Source of the DNA: Pseudomonas sp. PDM05 | GTDB lineage: Bacteria; Pseudomonadota; Gammaproteobacteria; Pseudomonadales; Pseudomonadaceae | NCBI RefSeq assembly: GCF_014851685.1 | Contig: NZ_JACVAC010000012.1 | Location: 141,475-205,474, forward strand | Length of the DNA stretch: 64,000 bases | Reading direction: 5' to 3' | Shown: positions 27,310-38,477 of the stretch, in pieces | Numbering within the stretch: position 1 is the first letter of the stretch | How the letters are laid out: each line of letters opens with the position of its first letter | The notes under the pieces: generated by a model | Told to the model about the DNA's origin: nothing | The model's input: the letters and a program-made list of their open reading frames with translations, nothing else | Database searches by the model: none | Made by a program: the position numbers and the translations under genes

Positions 27310-28211
27310 TCTGAGGTTTCCTCATGCAGCCCAACCGCAATGATCCCAGAACGTACGCTGCCGGCAACACTCGATGCACCGCCAAGGGCATCAAGCATCT
27401 GCATGAGGGTCCCTCGCTTGACCTGTGCCGAGGTGTAGCGCTTTGGCATCTCGCCTGCCATTTGCTTCAACTTGATCATTCTCCGGCTCATTTGCGGATG
27501 GTTGATGCTCAGTAGCTCCCTGGTGAGCTTTACCCGCTCCTGACGATTCAGCCCTTTGAGTACCTGCTGCGTGTTTTTCCCCGTTGCCTTTTTAAGCATG
27601 CTGACGAATCGAATCGTCGACATCGCCGCATTACCAGCCCCCAATAACGAAGCCGCATCCAAGCCGGCCGTTACGGCCTGATACCACGGATCGCTATCCA
27701 AAGCGTCGTTGAGTGCTGGGTCATCCCTTTCATTTGCAGTCCGGCGAATGCCCATCCAACATTGAATACTGCTGGCCGACGCTCCCACAACGCTGATCGC
27801 CGCCGCTACGCCAGTAGCCCCAAAAGTAAATGGGCTCAGCGCAGAACCACCCGCGATCAATAACCAACTAATCAGCGCCGACGTACACGCAAACCCCGCA
27901 TTCAACGCCTCAAACGCCACCTGCGCCTCTCGCGGCTCATTCGCCAACCGCCGTGCAAACTCCACCCGCCCGACATAACTGGGCGCCTCCCGCAAAATCA
28001 CCTTCTTGGGCACAACGCTGCAAATCGGCTGGAACTCGCGCAACACGATCACCCGCAACTGCGCATCGAGGTACACCACGCCAGCACCGACAACCGCCGG
28101 ATCAGCATCAATGGCGGCAAACAACTTACGCAGATCAATCGTGCTTTCCACCCACTGCCGCGTCGTCAAGTGCGCACTGGGGAATCCGTCTTTCAACACA
28201 CTGGAAGTCAT
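27306..28211 (-). CDS. Candidate Hcp-dependent T6SS effector (pair A)
   Basis: 301 residues from the ATG at 28211, chosen because CGGAG precedes it; a GTG 21 bases earlier has no ribosome site. No signal peptide. The N-terminal third (LFAAIDADPAVVGAGVVYLD, FQPICSVVPKKVILREAPSY) and a basic C-terminal part (QVLKGLNRQERVKLTRELLS) are shared with the gene at 29343-30263. The centre holds two long hydrophobic stretches (about residues 105-130 and 133-155), which could insert into a membrane. It is divergent from hcp across 187 bases. I do not recognise a named family; the position beside hcp, small size and coupled membrane partner suggest a pore-forming cargo. Confidence 0.6.
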   Translation of the reverse strand: MTSSVLKDGFPSAHLTTRQWVESTIDLRKLFAAIDADPAVVGAGVVYLDAQLRVIVLREFQPICSVVPKKVILREAPSYVGRVEFARRLANEPREAQVAFEALNAGFACTSALISWLLIAGGSALSPFTFGATGVAAAISVVGASASSIQCWMGIRRTANERDDPALNDALDSDPWYQAVTAGLDAASLLGAGNAAMSTIRFVSMLKKATGKNTQQVLKGLNRQERVKLTRELLSINHPQMSRRMIKLKQMAGEMPKRYTSAQVKRGTLMQMLDALGGASSVAGSVRSGIIAVGLHEETSE

Positions 28212-28230
28212 CCCTTTACTCCGGTTTTTC

Positions 28231-28314
28231 ACAAGAGCGCAGAGGGTAAAGACTGGGCATCGCGTAAAAATGTCAGAAGCTTCGCTTTATCGGGACAGGC
28301 ACTTCCTGATCACG
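28231..28314 (-). promoter_or_regulatory. Conserved upstream element of the pair A cargo gene (copy 2)
   Basis: Gapless match to 16274-16357, with the core AATGTCAGAAGCTTCG and the distal GATCACG in identical register. It lies 20-103 bases upstream of the pair A start codon and within the hcp-pair A divergent region, so it could influence hcp too. Confidence 0.6.
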
Positions 28315-28398
28315 GTGTAGCGTCTTGTAGGCCATGTCCCGAATAAGAAAAAGTACGCCCCGCGCCACTACCGGCGCACACCAGTACAGGGAACGACA

Positions 28399-28887
28399 AT
28401 GGCAACTGATATGTTTTTGAAGTTGGGCGACATCAAGGGCGAATCCAGGGATCAGGCCCATCGCGATGAAATCGAGATCAGCCGCTGGGGCTGGGGCATG
28501 TCGCAGACAGGCTCGATGCATAGCGGCAGCGGCGGTGGTGCGGGCAAGGTCAATATCGAGAACCTGTCCATCTCGAAAGTGATGGATAAGTCCTCACCCA
28601 ACCTGATGATGGCCTGCTCCACCGGCAAGCATTACCCGCAAGCGCGGCTGGTGGTGCGCAAGGCCGGTGGCAGCAGTGCGGTGGAGTATCTGGTGATCAC
28701 CTTGAAGGAGGTGATGGTGACGTCCTACCAAACCGACGCGGTGAAAAACAGCGACGAACTGACAGAGGTCATCGGCTTGAATTTCGCCAGCGTCGAAGTC
28801 AGCTACCAACCGCAGAAAGCCGACGGCGGCAAGGACGGCGGTGCGGTGAAATACGGTTGGAACATTCGTCAGAACGTGAAAATCTGA
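28399..28887 (+). CDS. hcp: Hcp1-type T6SS tube protein
   Basis: A 162-residue Hcp protein, strongly like P. aeruginosa Hcp1 along its whole length: MFLKLGDIKGESRD, WGWGMSQTGSMHSG, SPNLMMACSTGKHYPQA, EYLVITLKEVMV and GAVKYGWNIRQNVKI. Hcp forms hexameric rings that stack as the T6SS inner tube and bind and stabilise small effectors in the lumen. AGGGAA precedes the ATG. No other T6SS structural gene is in the window, so this is an orphan hcp. It diverges from pair A and converges with pair B, 15 bases from the pair B membrane gene. Confidence 0.95.
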   Translation: MATDMFLKLGDIKGESRDQAHRDEIEISRWGWGMSQTGSMHSGSGGGAGKVNIENLSISKVMDKSSPNLMMACSTGKHYPQARLVVRKAGGSSAVEYLVITLKEVMVTSYQTDAVKNSDELTEVIGLNFASVEVSYQPQKADGGKDGGAVKYGWNIRQNVKI

Positions 28888-28902
28888 CCACGCGAGCCAA
28901 GG

Positions 28903-29343
28903 CTACAGGCCCGCCTTGGCCGCCTCACGCAAGCGGCGCACATCCACCAGCTTGCCCACCATCGCCCGATAGCCCTTGCCGTTGATCAGCAACAACCCCA
29001 ACAGTGGCCAGAACAGACATTCGCTGTAGATAAACCAGTGGGGGCCATAGGCCAGTGTCGGCAGGGTCACCAGCAGACACACCACGAAAAACCCGACCAT
29101 ACCCCACACCGCCCAGGCGTGCCCGCGCACGACCAGGATGTTGCTGAGGGTCACGAACAGCGCGGCAAACAGCACCACGAACCACGACACCGTCGCGTTG
29201 GTAGCCATCGGCACGTCGGCGAAGTAGGTGCTGGCAGCCAGGGAAATAGCGCCAGAGCCGCCCAGGCAGCCTGCGAGAATCACACCGATGAACGATGGGA
29301 AATGTTCCAGCAGGAATGGTTTCAACGACGGCACGCCACGCAT
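28903..29343 (-). CDS. Four-helix membrane protein, candidate immunity partner (pair B)
   Basis: A 146-residue inner-membrane protein with four hydrophobic segments (about residues 15-35, 52-70, 78-98 and 103-120), paralogous in layout to 26815-27309: both begin with a basic stretch then (L)FPxFxGVIxxG, and share the WGM and CLLVxxP region. The ATG overlaps the upstream stop by one base (TAATG). Role inferred as immunity to the protein encoded at 29343-30263. Confidence 0.6.
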   Translation of the reverse strand: MRGVPSLKPFLLEHFPSFIGVILAGCLGGSGAISLAASTYFADVPMATNATVSWFVVLFAALFVTLSNILVVRGHAWAVWGMVGFFVVCLLVTLPTLAYGPHWFIYSECLFWPLLGLLLINGKGYRAMVGKLVDVRRLREAAKAGL

Positions 29344-30263
29344 TATTCGGACTCCTCGTACAAGCCAATCGCCAGGGTTTTCTTGACGTTATCCGAACGA
29401 GCCAGCCCCCAGCTGCCGAGCCCGGCGCCGAAGGCGTCGCCGATCTGCACGATGGTGGCGTGCTTGAGCTGGGTCGGGGTGAACCGCTTGGTCAACTCGC
29501 CACGCAGTTGCAGGAGCTTGCGCATCTTGGTCGACATCTGCGGGTCGGCGAGTTTCAGCAGTTCCTTGGTCAGCTTCTCCCGCTCCTGGCCGTTGAGGCC
29601 CTTGAGTACCTGGCGCAAGGTTTTGCCGGTGGAGGCGCGGGTGACGTTGATCAGTTTGACCGTGGTCAGCGTCGACGCGCCCACGCCGACCAAGGCCGCG
29701 CCGTCCATGATTTTTGTCGCGGTCTGATACCACTCTTCGTTATCCAGGTAGTCGTTCATGCCTGGGTTGACGATTTCATTGCGCGTGCGATACGCGCCGA
29801 AGAAGCACGAAGCGGTACTGGCCGTGGCGCTGGCATAGCCGATCACGGTCATCACCGAACTGGCGCCGGCGGTGAACGGCACGGCGATAGTACCGCTCAG
29901 GACAACGAGCCAACCGATGATCGCCCCGCCACAGGACAATGTGGTGTTGATGGCTTCGCCGATCAGCCGTCCTTCGCGCGGGTTGTTGACGACCTGGTCG
30001 GCGAACTGTGCCGGCGCGATGTATTTCTGTGCCTCGCGCACAATGATGCGCTTGGGCAGGATGCTGCAGATCGGCTTGAATTCGCGCAGGGTGACAACGT
30101 TGAAGTCGGCGTCGATATACACCACGCCGGCGCCGACGATAGCGGGGTCGGCGTCGATGGCGGCGAATAGCCGGGGTACGTTGATCTCACTTTCGATGCG
30201 CTGGCGCGCCATGAACTGGGAGCGGTTGGAGTCCATGCCGATGCCGGCCAGGGGGTTGCCCAT
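29343..30263 (-). CDS. Candidate Hcp-dependent T6SS effector (pair B), paralogue of pair A
   Basis: 306 residues from the ATG at 30263, which has AAGGAAG upstream; the longer frame runs through a REP pair and is rejected. Shares with pair A the segments LFAAIDADPAIVGAGVVYID, FKPICSILPKRIIVREAQKY and QVLKGLNGQEREKLTKELLK, and the basic stretch LTKRFTPTQLKHAT. The centre again has two hydrophobic stretches (about residues 105-128 and 132-155). The conserved upstream element of pair A is missing: the region before this gene is a REP pair instead, so its control differs. Function unknown; see pair A. Confidence 0.6.
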   Translation of the reverse strand: MGNPLAGIGMDSNRSQFMARQRIESEINVPRLFAAIDADPAIVGAGVVYIDADFNVVTLREFKPICSILPKRIIVREAQKYIAPAQFADQVVNNPREGRLIGEAINTTLSCGGAIIGWLVVLSGTIAVPFTAGASSVMTVIGYASATASTASCFFGAYRTRNEIVNPGMNDYLDNEEWYQTATKIMDGAALVGVGASTLTTVKLINVTRASTGKTLRQVLKGLNGQEREKLTKELLKLADPQMSTKMRKLLQLRGELTKRFTPTQLKHATIVQIGDAFGAGLGSWGLARSDNVKKTLAIGLYEESE

Positions 30264-30306
30264 GGGGGTGTTCTTCCTTGAATGGGGTGGTGACTGAGCT
30301 GACGCT

Positions 30307-30388
30307 TTCGCGAGCAAGCCCGCTCCCACACTTGACCGAGTTCCCACATGAGAATGCGGTCGAATGTGGGAGCGGGCTTGCTCGCGAA
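30307..30388. repeat. REP inverted pair upstream of pair B
   Basis: TTCGCGAGCAAGCCCGCTCC facing its complement, with a spacer (CACTTGACCG...GCGGTCGAATG) shared with the pair at 18549. Confidence 0.9.
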
Positions 30389-30439
30389 GGCGGCCTGATG
30401 GGCGCCACCTTAACAAACCGGCGCGCCACCGAATAGAAA

Positions 30440-30470
30440 GCAAAACGCCAGCACTCGGCTGGCGTTTTGC
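30440..30470 (-). terminator. Rho-independent terminator of ygiQ
   Basis: Perfect 13-base stem GCAAAACGCCAGC with a 5-base loop, 16 bases after the ygiQ stop. The arms end in four T/A bases either way, so it may work in both directions. Confidence 0.85.
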
Positions 30471-30485
30471 ATATTCACGCGTCGA

Positions 30486-32789
<2,304 letters not shown>

Positions 32790-33006
32790 GACGGTGACCG
32801 GTGTTGAGATGAAAAATCGCGGGCGCGGAATATAGCACAAATTTTGACCAATTCCGACGGCAATGGTCGGCTTTTACCCAGGTATCACTTTTGCGCGCAC
32901 ACATAGCCGGATTTGCAGGGGGCGAGGGCCTAATCCGCTAGCCCCGCCCCCGGAAACACCCTGGATAGGCTGTCGGGATCCGACTCGCTTTTTCATGGAA
33001 ACCCAC

Positions 33007-36000
33007 ATGAGCAGTAATCCTGCGACCCCACCGGCAATACCCGACGCCCACGCCGCCTTCATTCAGACCCAACTCCCCACCTGGCTCACCGACTCCCCCG
33101 CAGACACCCGCGCCGCCCTGCGCGCCAACCTGCTCAAGAGCAATCTATCCAGGCACAAGATCCAGGAACTGCTCAAGCAACTGCAAAGTCCCGAGGCGTT
33201 CGCTCTTGCGCTACTCGAGCAGGCGCTGCGCCGTGAATACCTGACGCTGCTGAATGCGAAGACTTCGGTCCTGGTGCGCGAATGGAGAAATCATCACCTG
33301 TTCGGGCTGCTAAGCACCCATGCACGCACCACCGAACAATCCCTTTTGGAGGCGGCCCTGCAGAACTTCGAGGCTTCGGAAGCAGAGGACGGCGGCATGG
33401 AGACCGGGACCGAGCTTTTCAACGTCACCCAGGGTTCACGATTTCCTTCGTTGATCTCCGCAACGCAGTTCGCCGGTTTTTGCCGCGAACTGGACCTGGG
33501 CGGGCAGTACCTCAAGCACATTCGCGCAGTCATCAGCACCAATCTGTCGGTGCGCCCGCTCTTTCGCGAGCACGAACAGCAGCGGTTCAACGTTGCCTTG
33601 CACCTGGCCTACCTCAAGAACGAGATAGCGCAAACCCTGTACGAAGAATTGCTCGAGCTCTCCGAGCGCGGACACCACGTGTCCTTCGACTGCTTTCACC
33701 TGACGCTTGATGGGGTGGTGCTGCCTGACGTCCTGGTCATCACTGACACCCGGGCAGAAACCGGACCGCTCCTCTACACCCCCGAAGACCCGATCGCCGC
33801 TCTTCGCCAGCACCCCTCGATGGTGGACCTGGAAACTCAACTGGTCGAACGCCTGATGCAACCGGACTACCTGGCCTTCTTCAAGCGGCTGGCCCCAGTG
33901 CATCAGCGAGAATCGCTGCTGCTGGTAAAGCCCATGTGGATTGATTGGCTGCCCATCGGCTCCCCCGGGAAAATCAAGCCAGCGCACCTGGACAAACCGC
34001 TGAGCCTGACCAGAATCACCGGCCACCTGTTCCAAGCCATCACCCTGCGACGGTTTTCCCAGATAGAAAGCGACGCTTGCGAAGTCGCGGTCCCGACGGC
34101 ACAGGTCGATGCCATCAGCCGACAAAAACGCCTGCAGTTCTATGCCGACCTGGGTAAAACCCTGCTGTTCTTTGCCGCATCCTTCGTGCCAATCGTCGGC
34201 GAAGTGCTGCTGGTCGTTACCGGCGCTCAATTGATCGGCACGGTCTATAACGGCTTTGCCGCCTGGAGCCGGGGCGATAGCCAACAGGCGCTCGATGACC
34301 TGCTGGACGTAGTGGATAACATTGCCATGGCCGTAGCGACCGCCGGCGTGATCAAGGCCGGACGTTTTACGGCGGGCCTCGTGAAAGTTCAGGTACGCAA
34401 TCAGGGCTGGCGCCTCTGGCACTCTGACCTGGAACCCTACCAACACCCCGCGACATTGCCTGAACACGTGGTTGCCGATAAACAAGGTATCTATCAATAC
34501 CAACAGCAGCCGTATCTGAAGCTGGATGATCACCCCCATGCCATTCAGCGCTCACCCGATGGCACACAATGGGAGTTGTCACACCCCAGCGATGCGCACG
34601 CGTATTCACCTCCCTTGCTGAACAACGAAACCGGCGGCTGGCGCCATGTACACGAAACGCCAGATGAGTGGGACACACTCAAACTGATCAAGCGCCTGGG
34701 TCCCGATGCGGCCAACATAACCCAGCCGTGCGTGGAGCCCATCCTGCTGATCAGCGGACTGGACAGCGCCACATTGCGCCAGGCCCATCAAGAGATGGTG
34801 CGCCCTGCGCCCTTGCTGTGCGATACGGTTACACACTTCAACCTGGACCAGGAAATCAGTGATTTCAACCTGAGCCGCGCCGAGGGCAGCTCCGTGACGG
34901 CTCACTCGCCGCTGATTCAAGCCCACCTGCTCACCTCGCTGCCCGAATGGCCCGCCACTTACGGGCTGAAGGTGGTCGACCAGCAGCAACAGACCGTGAT
35001 GCAGTTCGGCCAGGGCAGCGTCGAAATCAAGGTCAGCGAAGCCCGTTTCCGAAAGGGCGAGTTGTTGCATGCCGTAGAGGCGCAAATGCCTCAGACCGCG
35101 TTCAACAATCTGCTGCCCTCCCCGCCTATCGACTACTTCAGTAAAACCGAAAACCTGGCCATCAGATTGAGAGAGCAGGCCGCACAGAAAAAACAATGGC
35201 TGTTTTCCCAACTCAACGCGGCCAATGAAGCAGCGGTCACCCCCACCGAAAAAAGTCTGCGCACACTGATGCCGCAACTGTCCAAACGACATCTTGAAGA
35301 GATAGAGCGCACACTCCCGGCAAGCAAACGCCAACGCTTGCAAGCGGGAGGCGGCCTGGACCCCGTATCGCTCGAAGAAGCAGGCCACTACACCAAGATG
35401 GCAAAGGTCGCCCAGCTGCAAGCGAGTATTTTCCTGGATGCCTTGCGCAGCCGGGAAAGCGTGCAATTGATGCTCTACACACTGGAGCAGATACCCGGTT
35501 GGCCTGGGTCGCGCCGCATTGATGTGTATGACGACAGTACCGATGGGCCGCTTCTGGGGAGTATCGGTAACGCGGATGCCCCTTCGAGCCATACGCTGAT
35601 CCGCAAGGGCGAGCTATACGCGCTTCACGCCTCACCAGGCACGCTCACGCCCCCGCTGACCGATCTGCCCGACGCCATCGCGCAAACACTTTCCCCCCTG
35701 GAGCAGCGTGCACTGCTGCGCCAATCGGGTGCGGATTCGTTTGAGCAGGCGCTGCACAAGTCCGGCGAGTCACTGATGGCCAGCAGCCTTGCACGTCTGC
35801 GCGGCAAGCCCCTTCCCCTCGAAACCCGGCCCCCGGCAGGGTTGCCACTCGACCCCTTGTTCGCCGAACCAACCCCGCCGGCCGGGCTGACAAGGCTGGT
35901 TGACCACAGCTTTCAAGCGCCGCCACTGCCTGACGGTAGTTTTCGCTATTACGTACAGGACAAGCAGAACTACTACCAGATCAAAAAAGACCCGCAGGGA

Positions 36001-36963
36001 TGGCGACTGATCGATGCGCGCAGCCGTTTCCGGGCCTACTCGCCCTATCTGCGCAAAAACGCCGACGGGGGCTGGGAAATCGACCCCGCCAAGGGTGGAT
36101 TACCGGGCGGAGGGGGCTCGCCTGCGCCATCACTCGAAAGCGTCGACTCCATTGACGGGTTTGAGTCGGCACACTCGTCCAGCCCTTACGGATCAGCCGA
36201 GGAAGGTCCTGTAAACGCGCTCTACACCCCGCAGGAATTGGCCCACATGCGCACCGAGCGCAGCTACCAGTACAGCCAGAACTATCGGCGTATTTATGAC
36301 CGCGCCAACTGTGGCCGCTACCCCCTGCGCGATGAAAATGGCCAGCCCATGCGGATCCGGCTCATGCAAGCCCAAGGGAAGTCGTTAACGTCCGGCACGG
36401 TATTCAGCAAAGACCAACTGCTGCCGTACATTCGCTGGGAAGGTTATGAAAACGTCGCGCGCCTGTATGAAGACAAGCTTGAGGTTTTACCCTTCACCGC
36501 CGCTCATCAAAAATTCCCCCAGGAGGCCGCAATGATCGGCGAAGCCACGGTCATCACGCGGCGCCCGCTGAGAAAGGGCGAAGCGCTGGGCGTGTATGGA
36601 GGGGACATCCTGCCGTTTTTCGTGGCGAACGCGCGCCGAGATCCTTATCTGATGGCCGTCAAGGATGTGAGGCCTGTGTCGCCCCACGCGCTCAACACGC
36701 AGCCGGTACTGTCCGGCGACAACGCGTTGTCGAGGATCAATACCATTTTTGAATATGAGGCCGATGTTCCGGTGCGACAGGCCGCCTCGGGCTACAACGT
36801 TGAGGCGGCACAATTCAGGGTCCAGACCCAGGTCGGCAACCGACAGGATCAAATGATACTCACCGGATTATTTGCCAGCGAATCCATTCCCGCCGGCACT
36901 GAGTTGCGCTGGAACTACCAATACGACGAAGCCACCATCCGTGCGCTGTTTGCCCGGCCGTAA
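33007..36963 (+). CDS. Large toxin-like protein with DUF6543-type body and SET-like C terminus
   Basis: 1318 residues, no signal peptide. The body resembles the large dermonecrotic-toxin-like (DUF6543) proteins of fluorescent pseudomonads. Hydrophobic stretches lie at about 386-415 and 438-458. A module of the form YxYQQQPYLKLDD...WELSHPSDAHAYSPPLL is at about 489-555 and a second copy (YYVQDKQNYYQIKKDPQGWR) at 975-1030. A glycine/serine-rich linker (about 1035-1070) leads to the last 190 residues, which read like a SET methyltransferase: RKGEALGVYGGDIL (1188-1201), DNALSRIN (1239-1246), then LFASESIPAGTELRWNYQYD (1288-1307). The classical NHS motif is replaced by SRINTIF. ATG 33007 is preferred; ATG 32995 is possible. 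It lies alone between ygiQ and dnaB. Secretion route and target unknown. Confidence 0.7.
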   Translation: MSSNPATPPAIPDAHAAFIQTQLPTWLTDSPADTRAALRANLLKSNLSRHKIQELLKQLQSPEAFALALLEQALRREYLTLLNAKTSVLVREWRNHHLFGLLSTHARTTEQSLLEAALQNFEASEAEDGGMETGTELFNVTQGSRFPSLISATQFAGFCRELDLGGQYLKHIRAVISTNLSVRPLFREHEQQRFNVALHLAYLKNEIAQTLYEELLELSERGHHVSFDCFHLTLDGVVLPDVLVITDTRAETGPLLYTPEDPIAALRQHPSMVDLETQLVERLMQPDYLAFFKRLAPVHQRESLLLVKPMWIDWLPIGSPGKIKPAHLDKPLSLTRITGHLFQAITLRRFSQIESDACEVAVPTAQVDAISRQKRLQFYADLGKTLLFFAASFVPIVGEVLLVVTGAQLIGTVYNGFAAWSRGDSQQALDDLLDVVDNIAMAVATAGVIKAGRFTAGLVKVQVRNQGWRLWHSDLEPYQHPATLPEHVVADKQGIYQYQQQPYLKLDDHPHAIQRSPDGTQWELSHPSDAHAYSPPLLNNETGGWRHVHETPDEWDTLKLIKRLGPDAANITQPCVEPILLISGLDSATLRQAHQEMVRPAPLLCDTVTHFNLDQEISDFNLSRAEGSSVTAHSPLIQAHLLTSLPEWPATYGLKVVDQQQQTVMQFGQGSVEIKVSEARFRKGELLHAVEAQMPQTAFNNLLPSPPIDYFSKTENLAIRLREQAAQKKQWLFSQLNAANEAAVTPTEKSLRTLMPQLSKRHLEEIERTLPASKRQRLQAGGGLDPVSLEEAGHYTKMAKVAQLQASIFLDALRSRESVQLMLYTLEQIPGWPGSRRIDVYDDSTDGPLLGSIGNADAPSSHTLIRKGELYALHASPGTLTPPLTDLPDAIAQTLSPLEQRALLRQSGADSFEQALHKSGESLMASSLARLRGKPLPLETRPPAGLPLDPLFAEPTPPAGLTRLVDHSFQAPPLPDGSFRYYVQDKQNYYQIKKDPQGWRLIDARSRFRAYSPYLRKNADGGWEIDPAKGGLPGGGGSPAPSLESVDSIDGFESAHSSSPYGSAEEGPVNALYTPQELAHMRTERSYQYSQNYRRIYDRANCGRYPLRDENGQPMRIRLMQAQGKSLTSGTVFSKDQLLPYIRWEGYENVARLYEDKLEVLPFTAAHQKFPQEAAMIGEATVITRRPLRKGEALGVYGGDILPFFVANARRDPYLMAVKDVRPVSPHALNTQPVLSGDNALSRINTIFEYEADVPVRQAASGYNVEAAQFRVQTQVGNRQDQMILTGLFASESIPAGTELRWNYQYDEATIRALFARP

Positions 36964-36969
36964 GGCGCG

Positions 36970-38367
36970 TTATTCGTCGTCGTCGAAGTTGTAGCTGCCC
37001 GGGGCGAGGTTTTCGAAGCGAGTGTACTTGCCGATGAACGCCAGGCGGATAAAGCCGATGGGGCCGTTCCGCTGTTTGCCGATGATGATTTCGGCAATGC
37101 CTTTGTGCTCGGTCTCGGGGTGATACACCTCGTCGCGATACACAAACATGATGACGTCGGCGTCCTGCTCGATCGCTCCGGATTCCCGCAAGTCGGAGTT
37201 CACCGGACGCTTGTTGGGACGCTGTTCCAGGGAGCGGTTGAGCTGGGACAACGCCACCACCGGGCAGTTGAATTCCTTGGCCAGGGCCTTGAGGGACCGG
37301 GAAATCTCGGAAATCTCGTTGGTGCGGTTGTCGCCGCTGGAGCCGGGAATCTGCATCAATTGCAGGTAGTCGATCATGATCAGCGCGATGTCGCCGTGCT
37401 CACGCACCAGGCGGCGGGTACGTGCGCGCATCTCCGACGGGCTGATGCCCGCGGTGTCATCGATGAACAACTTGCGATCGTTGAGCAGGTTGACCGCCGA
37501 GGTCAGGCGCGGCCAGTCGTCGTCTTCCAGGCGACCGGCACGGACCTTGGTCTGGTCGATACGGCCCAGGGACGAGAGCATCCGCATGATCAGCGATTCA
37601 CCTGGCATCTCCAGGGAGTAAACCAATACGGTCTTGTCGCTGCGCAACACGGCGTTTTCCACCAGGTTCATCGCAAAGGTGGTTTTACCCATGGATGGAC
37701 GGCCGGCGACGATGATCAGGTCGGCCGGTTGCAGGCCGCTGGTCTTCTCGTCGAGGTCGGTGTAGCCGGTGGAAATACCGGTGATGGCGTTGTCGGTGTT
37801 GAACAGCGTGTCGATACGGTCGATGGCCTTGGTCAACAGCTCGTTGACGCCCACCGGGCCGCCAGTCTTCGGGCGTGCTTCGGCGATCTGGAAGATCTGG
37901 CGTTCGGCTTCGTCGAGGATCTCGGCGGCGGTGCGGCCTTCGGGGTTGAAGGCGCTGTCGGCGATTTCGGTGCTGATGCCGATCAACTGGCGCAGGGTGG
38001 CGCGCTCGCGGACGATCTGCGCATACGCCTTGATGTTGGCGACGGACGGCGTATTTTTTGCCAGCTCACCGAGGTAGCCCAGACCGCCGACTTGGGAGGT
38101 CTGGCCTTCCTTGTCCAGCTGTTCGGCCAGGGTCACCACGTCGATCGGCGAGTTCTGGTCGGCCAGCTTGGCGATGGCACGGAAGATCAGGCGGTGGTCA
38201 TGGCGATAGAAATCACCGTCCGAGACTTGATCCAGCACGCGCTCCCAGGCGTTGTTGTCCAGCATCAAGCCACCGAGCACGGCCTGTTCGGCCTCGATGG
38301 AATGCGGCGGCACCTTCAGGGCAGCGGTTTGCAGATCGTATTGCTCAGGAGCTGAAATATCGTTCAT
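36970..38367 (-). CDS. dnaB: Replicative DNA helicase DnaB
   Basis: A 465-residue hexameric 5'-3' helicase that unwinds DNA at the fork. The N-terminal DnaG-interacting domain (PHSIEAEQAVLGGLMLDNNA) is followed by the RecA-like domain with Walker A GRPSMGKT near residue 222, LIMIDYLQLM (Walker B) and SQLNRSLEQRPNKRP. ATG 38367 was chosen over a GTG six bases earlier because homologues start MNDI. It stops seven bases from the end of the convergent toxin gene, so that gene's transcription runs straight at it. Confidence 0.97.
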   Translation of the reverse strand: MNDISAPEQYDLQTAALKVPPHSIEAEQAVLGGLMLDNNAWERVLDQVSDGDFYRHDHRLIFRAIAKLADQNSPIDVVTLAEQLDKEGQTSQVGGLGYLGELAKNTPSVANIKAYAQIVRERATLRQLIGISTEIADSAFNPEGRTAAEILDEAERQIFQIAEARPKTGGPVGVNELLTKAIDRIDTLFNTDNAITGISTGYTDLDEKTSGLQPADLIIVAGRPSMGKTTFAMNLVENAVLRSDKTVLVYSLEMPGESLIMRMLSSLGRIDQTKVRAGRLEDDDWPRLTSAVNLLNDRKLFIDDTAGISPSEMRARTRRLVREHGDIALIMIDYLQLMQIPGSSGDNRTNEISEISRSLKALAKEFNCPVVALSQLNRSLEQRPNKRPVNSDLRESGAIEQDADVIMFVYRDEVYHPETEHKGIAEIIIGKQRNGPIGFIRLAFIGKYTRFENLAPGSYNFDDDE

Positions 38368-38393
38368 GGCCACTTGGAATTTGGGGTGTGTAG

Positions 38394-38430
38394 AAAAACA
38401 AAAGGCACGACCTGTAAACAGGATCGTGCC
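38394..38430 (-). terminator. Rho-independent terminator after rplI
   Basis: Minus strand hairpin GGCACGA(T)CCTG-TTTA-CAGGTCGTGCC followed by TTTTGTTTTT. It separates the ribosomal protein operon from dnaB. Confidence 0.88.
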
Positions 38431-38477
38431 CGATGTTAACCGGCTGACACCGTAGGTGCCAGTCAGTTAGGTGCGAC

